DNA from: Anaerolineae bacterium
GTDB taxonomy: Bacteria; Chloroflexota; Anaerolineae; Promineifilales; Promineifilaceae
Assembly (NCBI GenBank): GCA_028277515.1
Contig: JANQGC010000280.1
Coordinates: 1-64,000 of the forward strand
Direction: 5' to 3'
Length of the DNA: 64,000 nucleotides
A program made the translations under genes and the position numbers. Of the stretch, positions 44,950 through 54,790 are shown piece after piece; within the stretch, counting starts at the first letter, position 1, and each line of letters starts with the position of its first letter. The notes beneath the pieces were generated by a model that saw nothing but the letters and a program-made list of their open reading frames with translations, was not told the origin of the DNA and searched no databases.

Positions 44950-46724
44950 GATTCTTTCTCCAATAACCCTTCATAATAATGGATCAGGAATTCCCCAACC
45001 CGTTTGCGGATCCTGGCCCAGTTTAATGATTCGCCAATTTCGTTCAGGCTGTTTTCCATCTGACGGGTGACTAAAAGCTGCTGGTTGAGGAGAGCTGAAA
45101 TCTGCGCTTCATAATACTGTCGCGCCAGGGTAGCCTCGCGTCCTTTCATGCGCTGTAAGAGAGCCAGTTGGGCGGTTGTAGGGTCGGAACGACTCTCAAT
45201 ATCTGACTGTAAAATATAGGCTTCACTTCGTACGGCCTGCAAAGCCGATCCTAACTGCTGTGCTCGCTCCTGCTCGGCCGCCACTTCCTTGGTAGTCACC
45301 AGACGCGGCAATTTTTCGCTGTTTATTTCGGCCGTTGGGGTAATTGAGGGCAGTACTCGAGCCGGGTCGCGCTTGAAATCTTCTATCACCGGGGCCGGCT
45401 GTAAGCGAACCCGAACGGTCATGATTTCACGGCCGCGCACCGATATGGGGACGAGGCCATCTTCAAGGGGCATTTCTTCCTGATTTTCTTCGTTCAAATT
45501 GGTGCGCCAGGCAGCGAGAACTGTCCCCCCGATTTTTAAGGTGCTGCTCACCGTTTTGTTTAAGGCATTGTAGAAGCGGATGATTAAATCTCGGCCGTCT
45601 TCTGATTGTTTGAGGGCAGTCAATTTCAATGCTCCAAACACCTCGTCATGCTGCCAGGAGAAAAAAGAAAACTGATTGGGCAGCCGCCCTGGGTGGGCAT
45701 TGGTTTGCAGAGCGCGGAACTTCAAGACGTGACGGTCGGATTCAAAATGCGGATTAGCCTCTGTGAGATTGCTGCCATGTGGATAGATGGCATATCCAAA
45801 CACATGTTTGCCCAGGCATTGCGCTTCAGGGGTAAAAATATGGGGACCAACATCTCCTTCGCGCGTTTGAAGGTCTGGCCTGGCCAACCAGCCAACACCG
45901 CGCAGCAAGGTTAGGGCGATGCTGTTTTGGCCAGGAATGATTTCATATTCGCTCAAACCACGACTGAATATACTTAAACTACGCTGATCATTAGCCAGGG
46001 AAATGAAATTTTGGAACGGCCGTGTGCGCATGGGCACCGTATAGCGACCGGCCAGCATTAAATCCTGCATATCATCGGGCAAATCAACATCATTGGCTTC
46101 TTCGATGGGGAATTGTGCTATGTCAAAGGGCATCCCGGCGAAGGAGTGATCGGTGTCAATGCAGGAAGGGAATATGACACGCAGCCGGTGATCCTTGACG
46201 GCGTTGTTGACGACGGTCGTCACTTCGACATGCCCGGCATTTGCTGCCAGCTCCACAAAAGAAATGATGTCAATTTTGCGTGTTTTAGAGCTACGCGATT
46301 GGCGGTCACTGGTCAGCCGCCGGGGCAATTTCATCTTTACAACAATGCGGAAACGGGCTAATAATGGACCCGCCTCCTCTAAGGTGATCTTCGCTTTTTT
46401 CCCCAGACTGGTAATTATTTTATCGGTGGGTGGAGGGGAGTAATCATAGGTATCGCCGGCATCTGCACCATCTTCAAAATAGGCCAGGTTTTCGTAAATG
46501 TCATGATGGTTCTTCTCGTGAATGGTCAATGTGCCATTATCATTAATTTGGATCCAGAGAAATTCATTTTCCATGCAGCGCTCCTCGGCTGAAGCATGGA
46601 CCGTTGGATGATCCTCATCGGTCGCTGATCCGGGCATTAAATAGTACGTGCGGTAGCCTACTGGTGGAATAACCTCTTTGGTCCAGATATAAAGATCCGC
46701 TTTGTCACCGACACGATTCACCAA
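44946..46724 (-). CDS. GH38 alpha-mannosidase, C-terminal part (split by frameshift)
   Basis: 592 codons forming the C-terminal beta-rich domains of a family 38 glycosidase (LVNRVGDKADLYIWTKE at its start, DNGTLTIHEK and later SFVELAANAGHVEVT). It joins the preceding reading frame exactly: a one-base shift at the run of four G (46743-46746) turns TERGSIFHTNW-stop into TERGQYIPYQLVNRV. It has no ribosome site of its own that I trust. The 3' end contains a long helical segment (about residues 495-560) unusual for GH38. Overlaps mpgP by 4 nt. Confidence 0.75.
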   Translation of the reverse strand: MVNRVGDKADLYIWTKEVIPPVGYRTYYLMPGSATDEDHPTVHASAEERCMENEFLWIQINDNGTLTIHEKNHHDIYENLAYFEDGADAGDTYDYSPPPTDKIITSLGKKAKITLEEAGPLLARFRIVVKMKLPRRLTSDRQSRSSKTRKIDIISFVELAANAGHVEVTTVVNNAVKDHRLRVIFPSCIDTDHSFAGMPFDIAQFPIEEANDVDLPDDMQDLMLAGRYTVPMRTRPFQNFISLANDQRSLSIFSRGLSEYEIIPGQNSIALTLLRGVGWLARPDLQTREGDVGPHIFTPEAQCLGKHVFGYAIYPHGSNLTEANPHFESDRHVLKFRALQTNAHPGRLPNQFSFFSWQHDEVFGALKLTALKQSEDGRDLIIRFYNALNKTVSSTLKIGGTVLAAWRTNLNEENQEEMPLEDGLVPISVRGREIMTVRVRLQPAPVIEDFKRDPARVLPSITPTAEINSEKLPRLVTTKEVAAEQERAQQLGSALQAVRSEAYILQSDIESRSDPTTAQLALLQRMKGREATLARQYYEAQISALLNQQLLVTRQMENSLNEIGESLNWARIRKRVGEFLIHYYEGLLEKES

Positions 46725-48025
46725 TTGGTATGGAATATACTGCCCCTCTCGGTCTTGAAATGGAAGCTGTCGATACTTTCCGGCAGATCGATGGAAAGGC
46801 CGACCACCTCTCGGCGCGGGCGTGAGGAGGGATTAAAAATGAGCACGACCGTGTCTGCCACTCCGGTTGTGTCAACTGCTTTGGTGATAGCCCGCAAACT
46901 TTCTGAAGATAAAATCTTGGCCATGCGGTTGACCTCGTCAAAGCGCGTTTGCATGTCGCGGGCAATCGGATCAATACAGCAGCCGCATAAATCATCATGG
47001 GTATGATTGAGCAGCAGCGTTTTCCAGGCCATTTCAAAACGCTCTTCCGGGTAATCAAAACCATATGTCCAGGCGAAGGTGTTAAACTTTTCCGCCCATC
47101 GTTCCAATTCACGCTGGCATTCGTTATTTTGCTGGTTGAGGTGGCTGCGGCTGGAATAAACACCTTTGAGGATGGGCGCAAAACGGCCGCTGTAAAAATA
47201 GCCTTTAAGGGTCGGCAGATCGGTTGCCGCTTCCCTGACAGAGCATAAATAATCTGGCGGCGTACTTTGTACAGCTTTCATCTCAGGGTTGAACTCCTGG
47301 TTGACCTCTTTGATAATTCCCAACACATCATCCGGGACCGGGACCTGTTCATAACCATTCATAAGCAGCACATTAGGCGTGGAGGCGTAGCGCCGGAGCA
47401 TTTTTGTATGGGATAGAATTCGTTCTGTGGCAATCTCGCGGGTCATGTTCAACACCATGGCGTTACGATAACTGTCTAGCAAATAAACACCTAGAATGCG
47501 CGTGCCATCGGGCGCTTCCCACCAAAATTCGGTTTTCAAATCATCCGGCTCAAAGGGAATACCACGCCAGACAAAAGCACCTTCGATGCCAAAGCCAGCA
47601 AAGATTTGAGGGGCTTGAGCGATCTGGCCAAAATTGTCTAGCAGCCAACCCGCTTTCATCACCTGGCCATATTCGCGAGCCATTTTTTCTCCAATGAGCA
47701 TATTGCGCACCAGCGCTTCACCACTGGCTAAACTCCAATCGGGCTGCAAATAAGCAGGACCAATTTGTAGCTGCCCCTTTTTCACGTAGCGGCGAATATC
47801 CCTCGCTCGTGAAGCCGCTTCTCCCGGAGGTAACTGCTGTAAATAATCTTCAATAATCAGCATTTGCCCATCTAAAACAAAGCGATACCCTGGTTCAGCC
47901 TCTAACCGGATAAAAAGATTGTCGAAAAATGTGGGCAGCCAACGATTGGCATAACGGGCTGTGAAAATCCATTCGCGGTCCCAATGATTGTGGGTAATGA
48001 GGTGAATGATGGTTGGATCGCTCAT
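46718..48025 (-). CDS. GH38 alpha-mannosidase, catalytic N-terminal part (split by frameshift)
   Basis: 435 codons with the zinc site HNHWDREW near the N-terminus and the nucleophile Asp in GWLLDNFGQIAQ, plus HTHDDLCGCC, all characteristic of family 38. The family includes mannosylglycerate hydrolase (MngB). It lies between mpgS and mpgP, so hydrolysis of mannosylglycerate or its phosphate is plausible, though a general alpha-mannosidase is possible. The frame closes early, at 46718, because of a probable one-base deletion; an intact enzyme of about 1025 residues would result from correcting it. Confidence 0.8.
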   Translation of the reverse strand: MSDPTIIHLITHNHWDREWIFTARYANRWLPTFFDNLFIRLEAEPGYRFVLDGQMLIIEDYLQQLPPGEAASRARDIRRYVKKGQLQIGPAYLQPDWSLASGEALVRNMLIGEKMAREYGQVMKAGWLLDNFGQIAQAPQIFAGFGIEGAFVWRGIPFEPDDLKTEFWWEAPDGTRILGVYLLDSYRNAMVLNMTREIATERILSHTKMLRRYASTPNVLLMNGYEQVPVPDDVLGIIKEVNQEFNPEMKAVQSTPPDYLCSVREAATDLPTLKGYFYSGRFAPILKGVYSSRSHLNQQNNECQRELERWAEKFNTFAWTYGFDYPEERFEMAWKTLLLNHTHDDLCGCCIDPIARDMQTRFDEVNRMAKILSSESLRAITKAVDTTGVADTVVLIFNPSSRPRREVVGLSIDLPESIDSFHFKTERGSIFHTNW

Positions 48026-48118
48026 TCAATATTCCTTTATGGCGTTACACCTGTCCATAGATGAAGGGATTGCAATAAAACAACCAGGAATATTTATATG
48101 GTAAATATTCATGCATGA

Positions 48119-49414
48119 TCAGTTAATAGATATTTCGGAAGCAAGTTGTGGGTAGGAGGGATTGTCTTTGTCATGATTACTCAGTTCAATGTTCGGTAAT
48201 TCCTCACTACCTGGCGGAATCAATACTAGATTATAAATACGGCCGTCAATGGCTTCAGCGAAGCAGTCGAGTTCGAGTTTGTTTAAGGGTGGATAGTAAC
48301 GCACCTTCAGCGGCTTCTCTTTTTTATCCAACAGTTTTAAGGCACGCATTTCCTTGAGCAGCCGCTTTTTTAGCTTTTTGGGGCAAATCGGTGAATGATA
48401 CATGACTTGCATCGCTGCATGTGTCATTTCGTCGATATGATCCTCCCCTTTGTCCGTATCATGCATATGAGGGTTTAATGATGTGATTTGAAAGATCTCA
48501 ATATGTTCTCTGATCAAATCCTCATCCAGGTAAGTTCCCTTCAACCCACCAAACTGCTCAAATAAGTTAATGAAATGATAGGGTTCAATCGAATAGCCGG
48601 AAGAATAAGACATCTGCATTGCCAGGTCCATGGTTAGAGCATGTTCACCGGCATTTCCGGTCTTGATGATTTCCGTTTCAAATCCAGTATATTCAGCAAG
48701 CAAGGCATTCATAAATTGATTGGTATTACGTGAGGTGCGACCCCATTTAGCAAAGAAGAGGCTGTCCTCAATGATTTTTGGTTTACTGTGCCAGGAAATA
48801 CGGACCATGGCATAACGGGATCTAGCCATAACAAATCCCGCGGCATACTCATGGACATATTCTAAAACTGCGCCGGGAAAATAATTGTCCGCATCGACAA
48901 AGCCCACATATTTTCGTCCAGCCAACCGGGCCAGAAGGGTAGCCATGATCATGCCCTCCGCCTTGCCGCCGCGGACTAAACCCGTGTCAGAATCTAAGAT
49001 TTCGTCATAGCCTGCCTTGCGAAATGCTTCAGCGATGACCGGATCTTTTTGATGCACAACGACGACATTTTTGTGTGTAAAGCGGGAAAAACGCTCAAAC
49101 GCCTCTTGTTCAAGCGCGAAACGATCGACAGGCTGTCGCTTGCTGTTCGAGGCGACGATCACCAAACAATGATTGGGGATACCTCGCATGACCCCTTCAA
49201 CCAGCTTGATTCGTTCACCACGCATGGGTACGACGATGGCCATTTGCTTTTCAATATCGTGCAGTTCTTCATAAGAAATACGGCGGATGACATCCGATTC
49301 AGGAGGGCGATTTTTTTTGGACATGAGAGAGGCATCTAATTCAAACACATTTTGGGCACCATGAATGAGTACGGCGCCGAATCTTTCGGATTCTTGAGGA
49401 ATTTCGATACGCAT
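48119..49414 (-). CDS. mpgS: Mannosyl-3-phosphoglycerate synthase
   Basis: A GT55 glycosyltransferase of 431 residues that makes mannosyl-3-phosphoglycerate from GDP-mannose and 3-phosphoglycerate. The nucleotide/metal motif is in VGFVDADNYFPG; the upstream RGGKAEGM and later GNAGEHALTMDLAM segments fit the family. ATG behind GGAGG. First gene of the minus-strand operon mpgS-GH38-mpgP. Mannosylglycerate is a compatible solute common in thermophilic or salt-stressed bacteria. Confidence 0.94.
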   Translation of the reverse strand: MRIEIPQESERFGAVLIHGAQNVFELDASLMSKKNRPPESDVIRRISYEELHDIEKQMAIVVPMRGERIKLVEGVMRGIPNHCLVIVASNSKRQPVDRFALEQEAFERFSRFTHKNVVVVHQKDPVIAEAFRKAGYDEILDSDTGLVRGGKAEGMIMATLLARLAGRKYVGFVDADNYFPGAVLEYVHEYAAGFVMARSRYAMVRISWHSKPKIIEDSLFFAKWGRTSRNTNQFMNALLAEYTGFETEIIKTGNAGEHALTMDLAMQMSYSSGYSIEPYHFINLFEQFGGLKGTYLDEDLIREHIEIFQITSLNPHMHDTDKGEDHIDEMTHAAMQVMYHSPICPKKLKKRLLKEMRALKLLDKKEKPLKVRYYPPLNKLELDCFAEAIDGRIYNLVLIPPGSEELPNIELSNHDKDNPSYPQLASEISIN

Positions 49415-49534
49415 AAATTTGCTTCCTCCATATCAATAAGCGTCACTTTATCCGTCAGGTGGTTCAGTCAGGAGTTTTAGCAGCAGTTACCATAAAATTT
49501 TAACATACAAACGAGGACAAAAAGGACCGATCAT

Positions 49535-49574
49535 TTTAAGATATTGTTAACAGATCCGGTCAAGAACCGGTTTT
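49535..49574. promoter_or_regulatory. Two 11-bp-spaced repeats and a small hairpin in the divergent mpgS/binding-protein gap
   Basis: TTTAAGA (49535) and GTTAACA (49546) are 11 bp apart; GTTAACAGAT also occurs in the box at 34041. Next to it CCGGT-CAAGA-ACCGG (49556-49570) is followed by TTTT. The 271-bp gap between mpgS and the binding-protein gene should hold both promoters; I cannot place them with confidence. Confidence 0.3.
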
Positions 49575-49685
49575 GGTTCCATACTACACGTCATATACGA
49601 GGAAAAGGGATTTCATTTTTCTTATTTTTTGTCCGCTTCGGCATATCCACTAATAAATTTTCCATGTCCAGGTAATCAATATAAA

Positions 49686-51131
49686 ATGAAAGGTATGACA
49701 GATAGATCAAGTAAAACTTTTATTGCTATTGCACTTATTATCATGATCTGCATTTCCGCGGTGGCTTGTGGTCGCTCGACACTTTCAGATTTGGGTCTAA
49801 ATGACAATTCGGCCGCTTCACCTGAACAGCAAACAGACCTGGGGGAAGGAACGACTTTTGCTGTTGAGACAACGGCAGCCGGTCGGCCGCAAACAGCACC
49901 GGCTGAACCAAATGGCCAATTGCTGATTTGGGTTCCGGAGGCCGATCAGGATGTCTGGGAAAACAGTGTTTTAGCTGCATTTCAAGAAAAATATCCTCAG
50001 GTTGATATTAAAATCGAAAATTATCCGCCTGAAGATGTGGCTTCAGAGATAGGTATAGCCAGGCTCACGGGTAGGGCAATACCCGATTTAGCCGTCACCA
50101 GGTATCGCGACATCCAATCTCTTATCGCCCGCGACGATCTTTTAGATATGACGCCCTGGATGGAACCCCATGCGGCTAAAATTAGCCCTCAAATCCTTGA
50201 TTATTGTATGGATGGAGACGCCTTTTATTGCGTGCCCTGGCATATAGGGCCAACGGTCTTGTTTTATCGTCGCGATATTTTTGAAGCAGCGGAACTGCCT
50301 TCTGACCCGGAATCGGTGAGTGAAATGGTCGCTACCTGGGACGACTTTTTAGTAACCTGTATTGAGATTAGAAGAAGGACGGGATTGCTCTGTATGCCCT
50401 ATATTTACCAATCCTTGCTGCTGGACATGATGTGGCAGCAAGGGGTTGGCCTTCTTGATCAGGAGGGGGAGATCAATATTGATGATCCGGCCGTTGTTTC
50501 AATTTTAGAAAAATTTGAAGAATTCAGAGCTGCGCGGGTGATCAGGAAAAATGAGCCTGGGGGTGAAGAATGGGAAAGTGACTTATCTGCGGACTTAGAT
50601 GCGGTGGATGCCCCTGCTGTGGCTACCATCATTCATCCTTCCTGGTTAGGTCACCGCTTAAAAAACCAATTTGAAACAAAGCAGGAAGGAAATTGGGGCA
50701 TCACCTTTCTTCCCGCCTGGGAAGAGGGAGGGCAGCGGTCAGCAATGGGTGGCGGTTCGGCATACGTCATCCCTCAAGAAAGCGCGAATCCGGATGCTGC
50801 ATGGGCTTTTATTGAATTCATGGCCCTCAATGAGGAAAACCAACTGGCACAATTTGCATACAGCGATTACTTCCCTGCTCTCAATACGACTTATGATGAT
50901 CCGCTATTTGCGCAGGAAGATACTTTTTATGGCAACCAAAAAACGCGCCAACTGTTTGCCGATGTCATGAATAATGTCCCGGAAGCACTGATATTTGGCA
51001 TAAATGATTACTCGGTCATCATTACTGAATTAAATAGTGCGGTCAATAATTTTTTTGCTGGGCGGATGGATGCGCAGCAAGCGCTGCAAGAAGCGGTCCA
51101 AGCCGTGCGCTTGAAGCTAGGAGTCAGTTGA
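49686..51131 (+). CDS. Sugar-binding lipoprotein (ABC family 1)
   Basis: An extracytoplasmic solute-binding protein. ATG 49686 gives 481 residues with a proper lipoprotein signal (lipobox at C28, SAVAC); the frame from 49629 would add an unlikely N-terminus. A Pro/Ala-rich linker precedes LLIWVPEADQDVWENSVLA. Segments VLFYRRDIFEAA and SAMGGGSAYVIP are typical of the MalE-like family. No permease or ATPase gene is adjacent; the next gene is a small membrane protein, coupled by a 1-nt overlap. Ligand unknown. Confidence 0.88.
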   Translation: MKGMTDRSSKTFIAIALIIMICISAVACGRSTLSDLGLNDNSAASPEQQTDLGEGTTFAVETTAAGRPQTAPAEPNGQLLIWVPEADQDVWENSVLAAFQEKYPQVDIKIENYPPEDVASEIGIARLTGRAIPDLAVTRYRDIQSLIARDDLLDMTPWMEPHAAKISPQILDYCMDGDAFYCVPWHIGPTVLFYRRDIFEAAELPSDPESVSEMVATWDDFLVTCIEIRRRTGLLCMPYIYQSLLLDMMWQQGVGLLDQEGEINIDDPAVVSILEKFEEFRAARVIRKNEPGGEEWESDLSADLDAVDAPAVATIIHPSWLGHRLKNQFETKQEGNWGITFLPAWEEGGQRSAMGGGSAYVIPQESANPDAAWAFIEFMALNEENQLAQFAYSDYFPALNTTYDDPLFAQEDTFYGNQKTRQLFADVMNNVPEALIFGINDYSVIITELNSAVNNFFAGRMDAQQALQEAVQAVRLKLGVS

Positions 51132-51625
51132 TGCGAGAAATCCCTGGAACCCATTGGGTTTTGATCTGGCTTCCGGTGCAGATCGTCAGCCTGGTGATGA
51201 CTACTTTTTTATTTACCTTTGGCTTGATCCTGGTTCCGTTTGTGGTCTATTTGTTGGCGTTGGGTGTCACCGCCATATTTGTGAGCTTGACTGCGGTATT
51301 GGCCGGCAATCTGTTGATAAAGGATGATCTGCGTTCCTCAATGGGAGGGGTGCTGCTGCATACAGAGATTGCGGCCCTGATCCTGGCCATGATATTAATC
51401 GTGATGTATTATGCCGGCATAAACCTGACACCGGCCATATGGAGCAGCATCTTACCGGCCGTGATCCTGGCTGTTATCGCCACCTACGCGGCAATCACCT
51501 TGCGGGTTCCCAGCGAACAGCAACCCCATCAAATCCGACGCGCCTTGCTCTGGACAGTAGTAGCTCTCGTTTCTGTTCCTGTGACCATCGCTATCGCCTC
51601 GCTGTTTGGCTGGGCAGGCGCTTAA
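51131..51625 (+). CDS. Small membrane protein of unknown function
   Basis: 164 residues with about five hydrophobic segments (ending in VPVTIAIASLFGW). Start ATG overlaps the preceding TGA (TGATG), so translation is coupled to the binding-protein gene. It lacks an EAA loop and is too short for an ABC permease. No family recognised. Confidence 0.68.
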   Translation: MREIPGTHWVLIWLPVQIVSLVMTTFLFTFGLILVPFVVYLLALGVTAIFVSLTAVLAGNLLIKDDLRSSMGGVLLHTEIAALILAMILIVMYYAGINLTPAIWSSILPAVILAVIATYAAITLRVPSEQQPHQIRRALLWTVVALVSVPVTIAIASLFGWAGA

Positions 51626-51667
51626 CAGGTCAGGTTCCAATTCCTGAACGATACATATACATTTCAT

Positions 51668-51685
51668 ATGGTATACTTTTACCAT
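51668..51685 (+). promoter_or_regulatory. Palindrome overlapping a -10-like element before the methyltransferase gene
   Basis: ATGGTA (51668-51673) and TACCAT (51680-51685) flank six bases; TATACT (51672-51677) within it resembles a -10 box. It lies about 55 bp before the ATG of the next gene. A regulatory role is only suggested by position. Confidence 0.35.
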
Positions 51686-51738
51686 TATCAGGCATTAACC
51701 CGCCCCGGAGGTAGTTCGGGAAACTCATCGGAGCACAT

Positions 51739-52539
51739 ATGGACGAACATGAACGCGGTCAAGTGGCGGCCAGCGCGGCCGAAATTTACGAGAATTTTTT
51801 TGTTCCTGCCCTATTTGCCGATTGGCCGGAACATGTGTTGAATGCCGCCGAGGTACAGCCTGGAGACAAGGTATTGGATGTCGCTTGCGGAACCGGCGTG
51901 CTGGCCCGCGCGGCCGCTAACCGTTTAGGCAGTGGAGAATTGGTCACAGGCATTGATGTTAATGATGGCATGTTGGCTGTAGCCCGCGGTAAAAGTCCAG
52001 GGATCAACTGGCAAGAGGGACAGGCTGAAAACTTGCCTTTTGAAGATAACACCTTTGATGGCGTCGTCAGCCAATTCAGCCTGATGTTTTTTATGGACCA
52101 GAAGCAGGCCATCCGCGAGATGATTCGCGTGCTTAAGCCTGGTGGAAGGTTAGCCGTAGCTGTTTGGGGTCCTTTAGAAAAAACGCCAGGCTATGCGGCC
52201 GTTGCCAACATTTTAGATACATTATTCGGTCCGGAAGCAGCCAGGTCCATTGAAGCGCCATATGCATTGGGTGATGCAGAACAGCTACGCTCCTTGTTTG
52301 TTGATGCCGGTGTTGAAGCACCATCTATCGAAACAATCACCGGCAAGGCGCGCTTTGATTCCATTGAATCATGGATATACATAGATGTCAAAGGTTGGAC
52401 GTTAGCCGATAAGATTGACGATGCCGGTTATGAACGGCTGAAGGCATATGCCCCGGAAAAATTAGCCCAATTTGTCATTAACGATGATGGCGCTGTCGAG
52501 TTTGATGCTCCGGCCCATATTGTATCTGTTAAAAATTGA
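51739..52539 (+). CDS. SAM-dependent methyltransferase (UbiE/MenG-like)
   Basis: A class I methyltransferase of 266 residues. Motif I is VLDVACGTGVLA, motif II EGQAENLPFEDNTFDGVVSQ in part, and the post-motif region has LKPGGRLAVAVWG. Family 11 members methylate quinones, small phenolics and other metabolites; the substrate here is not clear. ATG with a GGAG site. The following gap 52540-52790 is AT-rich and without a recognisable feature. Confidence 0.87.
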   Translation: MDEHERGQVAASAAEIYENFFVPALFADWPEHVLNAAEVQPGDKVLDVACGTGVLARAAANRLGSGELVTGIDVNDGMLAVARGKSPGINWQEGQAENLPFEDNTFDGVVSQFSLMFFMDQKQAIREMIRVLKPGGRLAVAVWGPLEKTPGYAAVANILDTLFGPEAARSIEAPYALGDAEQLRSLFVDAGVEAPSIETITGKARFDSIESWIYIDVKGWTLADKIDDAGYERLKAYAPEKLAQFVINDDGAVEFDAPAHIVSVKN

Positions 52540-52790
52540 GGGATATTTTTGCGTAGTTCTCATCCGTACAAGAGTTGAACATACTGGCCCTAATTTTACA
52601 AGCAGAACAGGCAAGCGCAACAAGTCAAAACTGGTCCAATCGAACATCGTTGTAGTTAGGACTCAACTAGTTTCACCTAAATCAATGTTGCAAAATGGCA
52701 TTGATTCATGGTATTTTACTATAGTCTTTCCCATTGTTTCATTTCCACCGACATTGGATGTTTATTAAAAAAGAATAAAGAGAAAATGAC

Positions 52791-54470
52791 ATGGAATCAC
52801 ACAGCAATGATAATCAACAGCACGATTTTGAGGCGATGACTATTTCGCGGCGGAAACTGTTAAAATTATTGTCCGCTTCGGGAGTCGTGCTGGCCTTGGA
52901 GCGCCTCCTACCGGCTCAATGGACAGCGCCCAGCGTTAAGGCCATCTCATCCCCACTTGCACTGCCTGAACTTTATGGCCTGGAGGTATTTTGGCGGCCG
53001 CATAACAATGATAACACTTTTAACGGCAGTGTCCGCTCAAAGTATGCCGATCCCTTAGGTGAGATCCTGCCAAATTCCTCGATTTACGCCCGAGGTACTT
53101 TTCAAGGCACCATCGCCAATGGCCTGCCGGCAGCAGCCATAGGTGGTGATTTCATTCCATACAATGCTACCCATGGAACGATTCGTTTTCCGCTCACGCA
53201 ACCCCTGGCGACCAACACGGCCGAAACAATCGGAGTGCAGGTGGAAAGCGCATTGACACCGGGTCGGTTAAGCAACGCAATAGAGAACGATTTCTTTGCT
53301 GGCAATTATGGGCTGCTTAACATTTCCAATCTGCAAATTCTATCCATGAAGCCAATGAACGGAGAGATAGGCTGTTTGGCTGCTGCCTATTTCCATTATA
53401 ACGGTTCCGAATTGAATATGGTTAAGCCAGGTACAAATATTTATGCCTGGCAAAATACGGCCGGTTGGATCGGTCCAGGAGGGACTCTTAACCGTTCAGG
53501 GGCGGAGATCATGCCCCGTGATTCTCAGAGCGGGGAGGTCCTTGTGGGATTGCCGGGGATCTATAATAACAGTTCTTCCTTCCAACTTCGTGTTTTCCTG
53601 GAGGATGACAGCTATCCTTATCAAAGCAATGAATTACTGGGGCTGTTCACCGGCTGCGGTACACCCCTGATTTTGGATATGGACTACCTTGAGTGCGGAC
53701 CCGGCGTGGGGGAAGGTGTGATTGGCTGCCGGATTACCCAGCGTATCCATTATTATGATGCCTTTGGCGCCATTTCCGGCGCAGCGCGCTTAAGCATTGC
53801 CTATGGTGATCAGGTGCTTATTGACGATCTAACACTTGATGAACTAGGCGTGAGTGTTCCCAATCCGGTTCAAGGTTACTTGTTCGTGCCCTTGATTATT
53901 CCAAGCATTGGGAATGCGACCGAACTAAACTCCGATCTGCTTGTGCGGATAACGAATGAAGATGGGGTTTCCAGCGACGAAGCAAGTATGCCCCTGCATG
54001 TTTCCTGTCAACCGGATTTTCCACTGGTATTGAACACGACATCGGCTTTGTTAATCAACCAGGCAGAGAGCTTGTGGAGAATTGACGCCACTTACAATGA
54101 TTCTGCTGGTTTGCTATCCAACGCATCTTTGTTAACCGCTGTTCTCAATAAAAGCGGTGCATTGAGGACGGTCTATAACGCGCTGCCAATCAGTGAAGCA
54201 GGTGGTGTGATACCAAATTCCTCTTACCTGACCTATCCCTCTGTTGGAGCGAACTGTACAGTTGTGCCCGTTAATGGTTCTGCGGGTGACCTGTACTTCG
54301 CTGTCAATGCTAACGGTAACCTGGCTAAAACTATCATCAATGAAGATGTGCAGTTGAGTTGGTTTTTAACCGAACCGGCGACTCGTGACAGTAAGGTGCA
54401 GCAGATCTCCCTCCTAACAAATGGTGACACGACCTACAGCATATTTACCCCGATAGTTATGCGGCCGTGA
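52791..54470 (+). CDS. Tat-exported protein of unknown function
   Basis: A 559-residue protein with a twin-arginine signal (SRRKLLKLLSASGVVLALE). The mature protein is beta-rich, with many Asn, Ser and Thr and short repeated patterns (two GCGTPLILDMDYLECGPG-like cysteine segments). I cannot assign a family. The ATG has a weak AAGAGA leader. It is the last gene before the CGGCCG-poor island; codon use looks like that of its left neighbours (CGGCCG sites at 53217 and 53458). Confidence 0.65.
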   Translation: MESHSNDNQQHDFEAMTISRRKLLKLLSASGVVLALERLLPAQWTAPSVKAISSPLALPELYGLEVFWRPHNNDNTFNGSVRSKYADPLGEILPNSSIYARGTFQGTIANGLPAAAIGGDFIPYNATHGTIRFPLTQPLATNTAETIGVQVESALTPGRLSNAIENDFFAGNYGLLNISNLQILSMKPMNGEIGCLAAAYFHYNGSELNMVKPGTNIYAWQNTAGWIGPGGTLNRSGAEIMPRDSQSGEVLVGLPGIYNNSSSFQLRVFLEDDSYPYQSNELLGLFTGCGTPLILDMDYLECGPGVGEGVIGCRITQRIHYYDAFGAISGAARLSIAYGDQVLIDDLTLDELGVSVPNPVQGYLFVPLIIPSIGNATELNSDLLVRITNEDGVSSDEASMPLHVSCQPDFPLVLNTTSALLINQAESLWRIDATYNDSAGLLSNASLLTAVLNKSGALRTVYNALPISEAGGVIPNSSYLTYPSVGANCTVVPVNGSAGDLYFAVNANGNLAKTIINEDVQLSWFLTEPATRDSKVQQISLLTNGDTTYSIFTPIVMRP

Positions 54471-54584
54471 GTTAACTGTGGGGATGGTGATGCCTCATCA
54501 ATGAGATCGTGCATGGAAAACGGAGTATTACGGCAGATACAGCGATTAGACTAAGCTTTTTTTGGTACATCGGCCGAGTTGTGG

Positions 54585-54698
54585 ATGAATCTGCAAGCAT
54601 TATATGATCTCGAAAAGACACGCGATGAAATTGAGGAGCAAATAGCTAAAGAAATATCACCTCTGGTCCATGAAAACCTCAATGTTGCTCTAGTGTAA
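54585..54698 (+). CDS. Possible small protein or gene fragment (37 aa)
   Basis: ATG 54585 opens a 37-codon frame (MNLQALYDLEKTRDEIEEQ...) of amphipathic helical character, ending in a TAA. No good ribosome site. It could be the N-terminal fragment of a lost protein. The rest of 54471-54790 holds no other gene that I see. Confidence 0.25.
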   Translation: MNLQALYDLEKTRDEIEEQIAKEISPLVHENLNVALV

Positions 54699-54790
54699 GT
54701 GAACACAAGGAATATCATATTGGCAATGTCAGTTGCGTTGCAAGCTACGGTACCTGTCTTGGACAATAGGCCGGAAAGGAAAAACAACAT

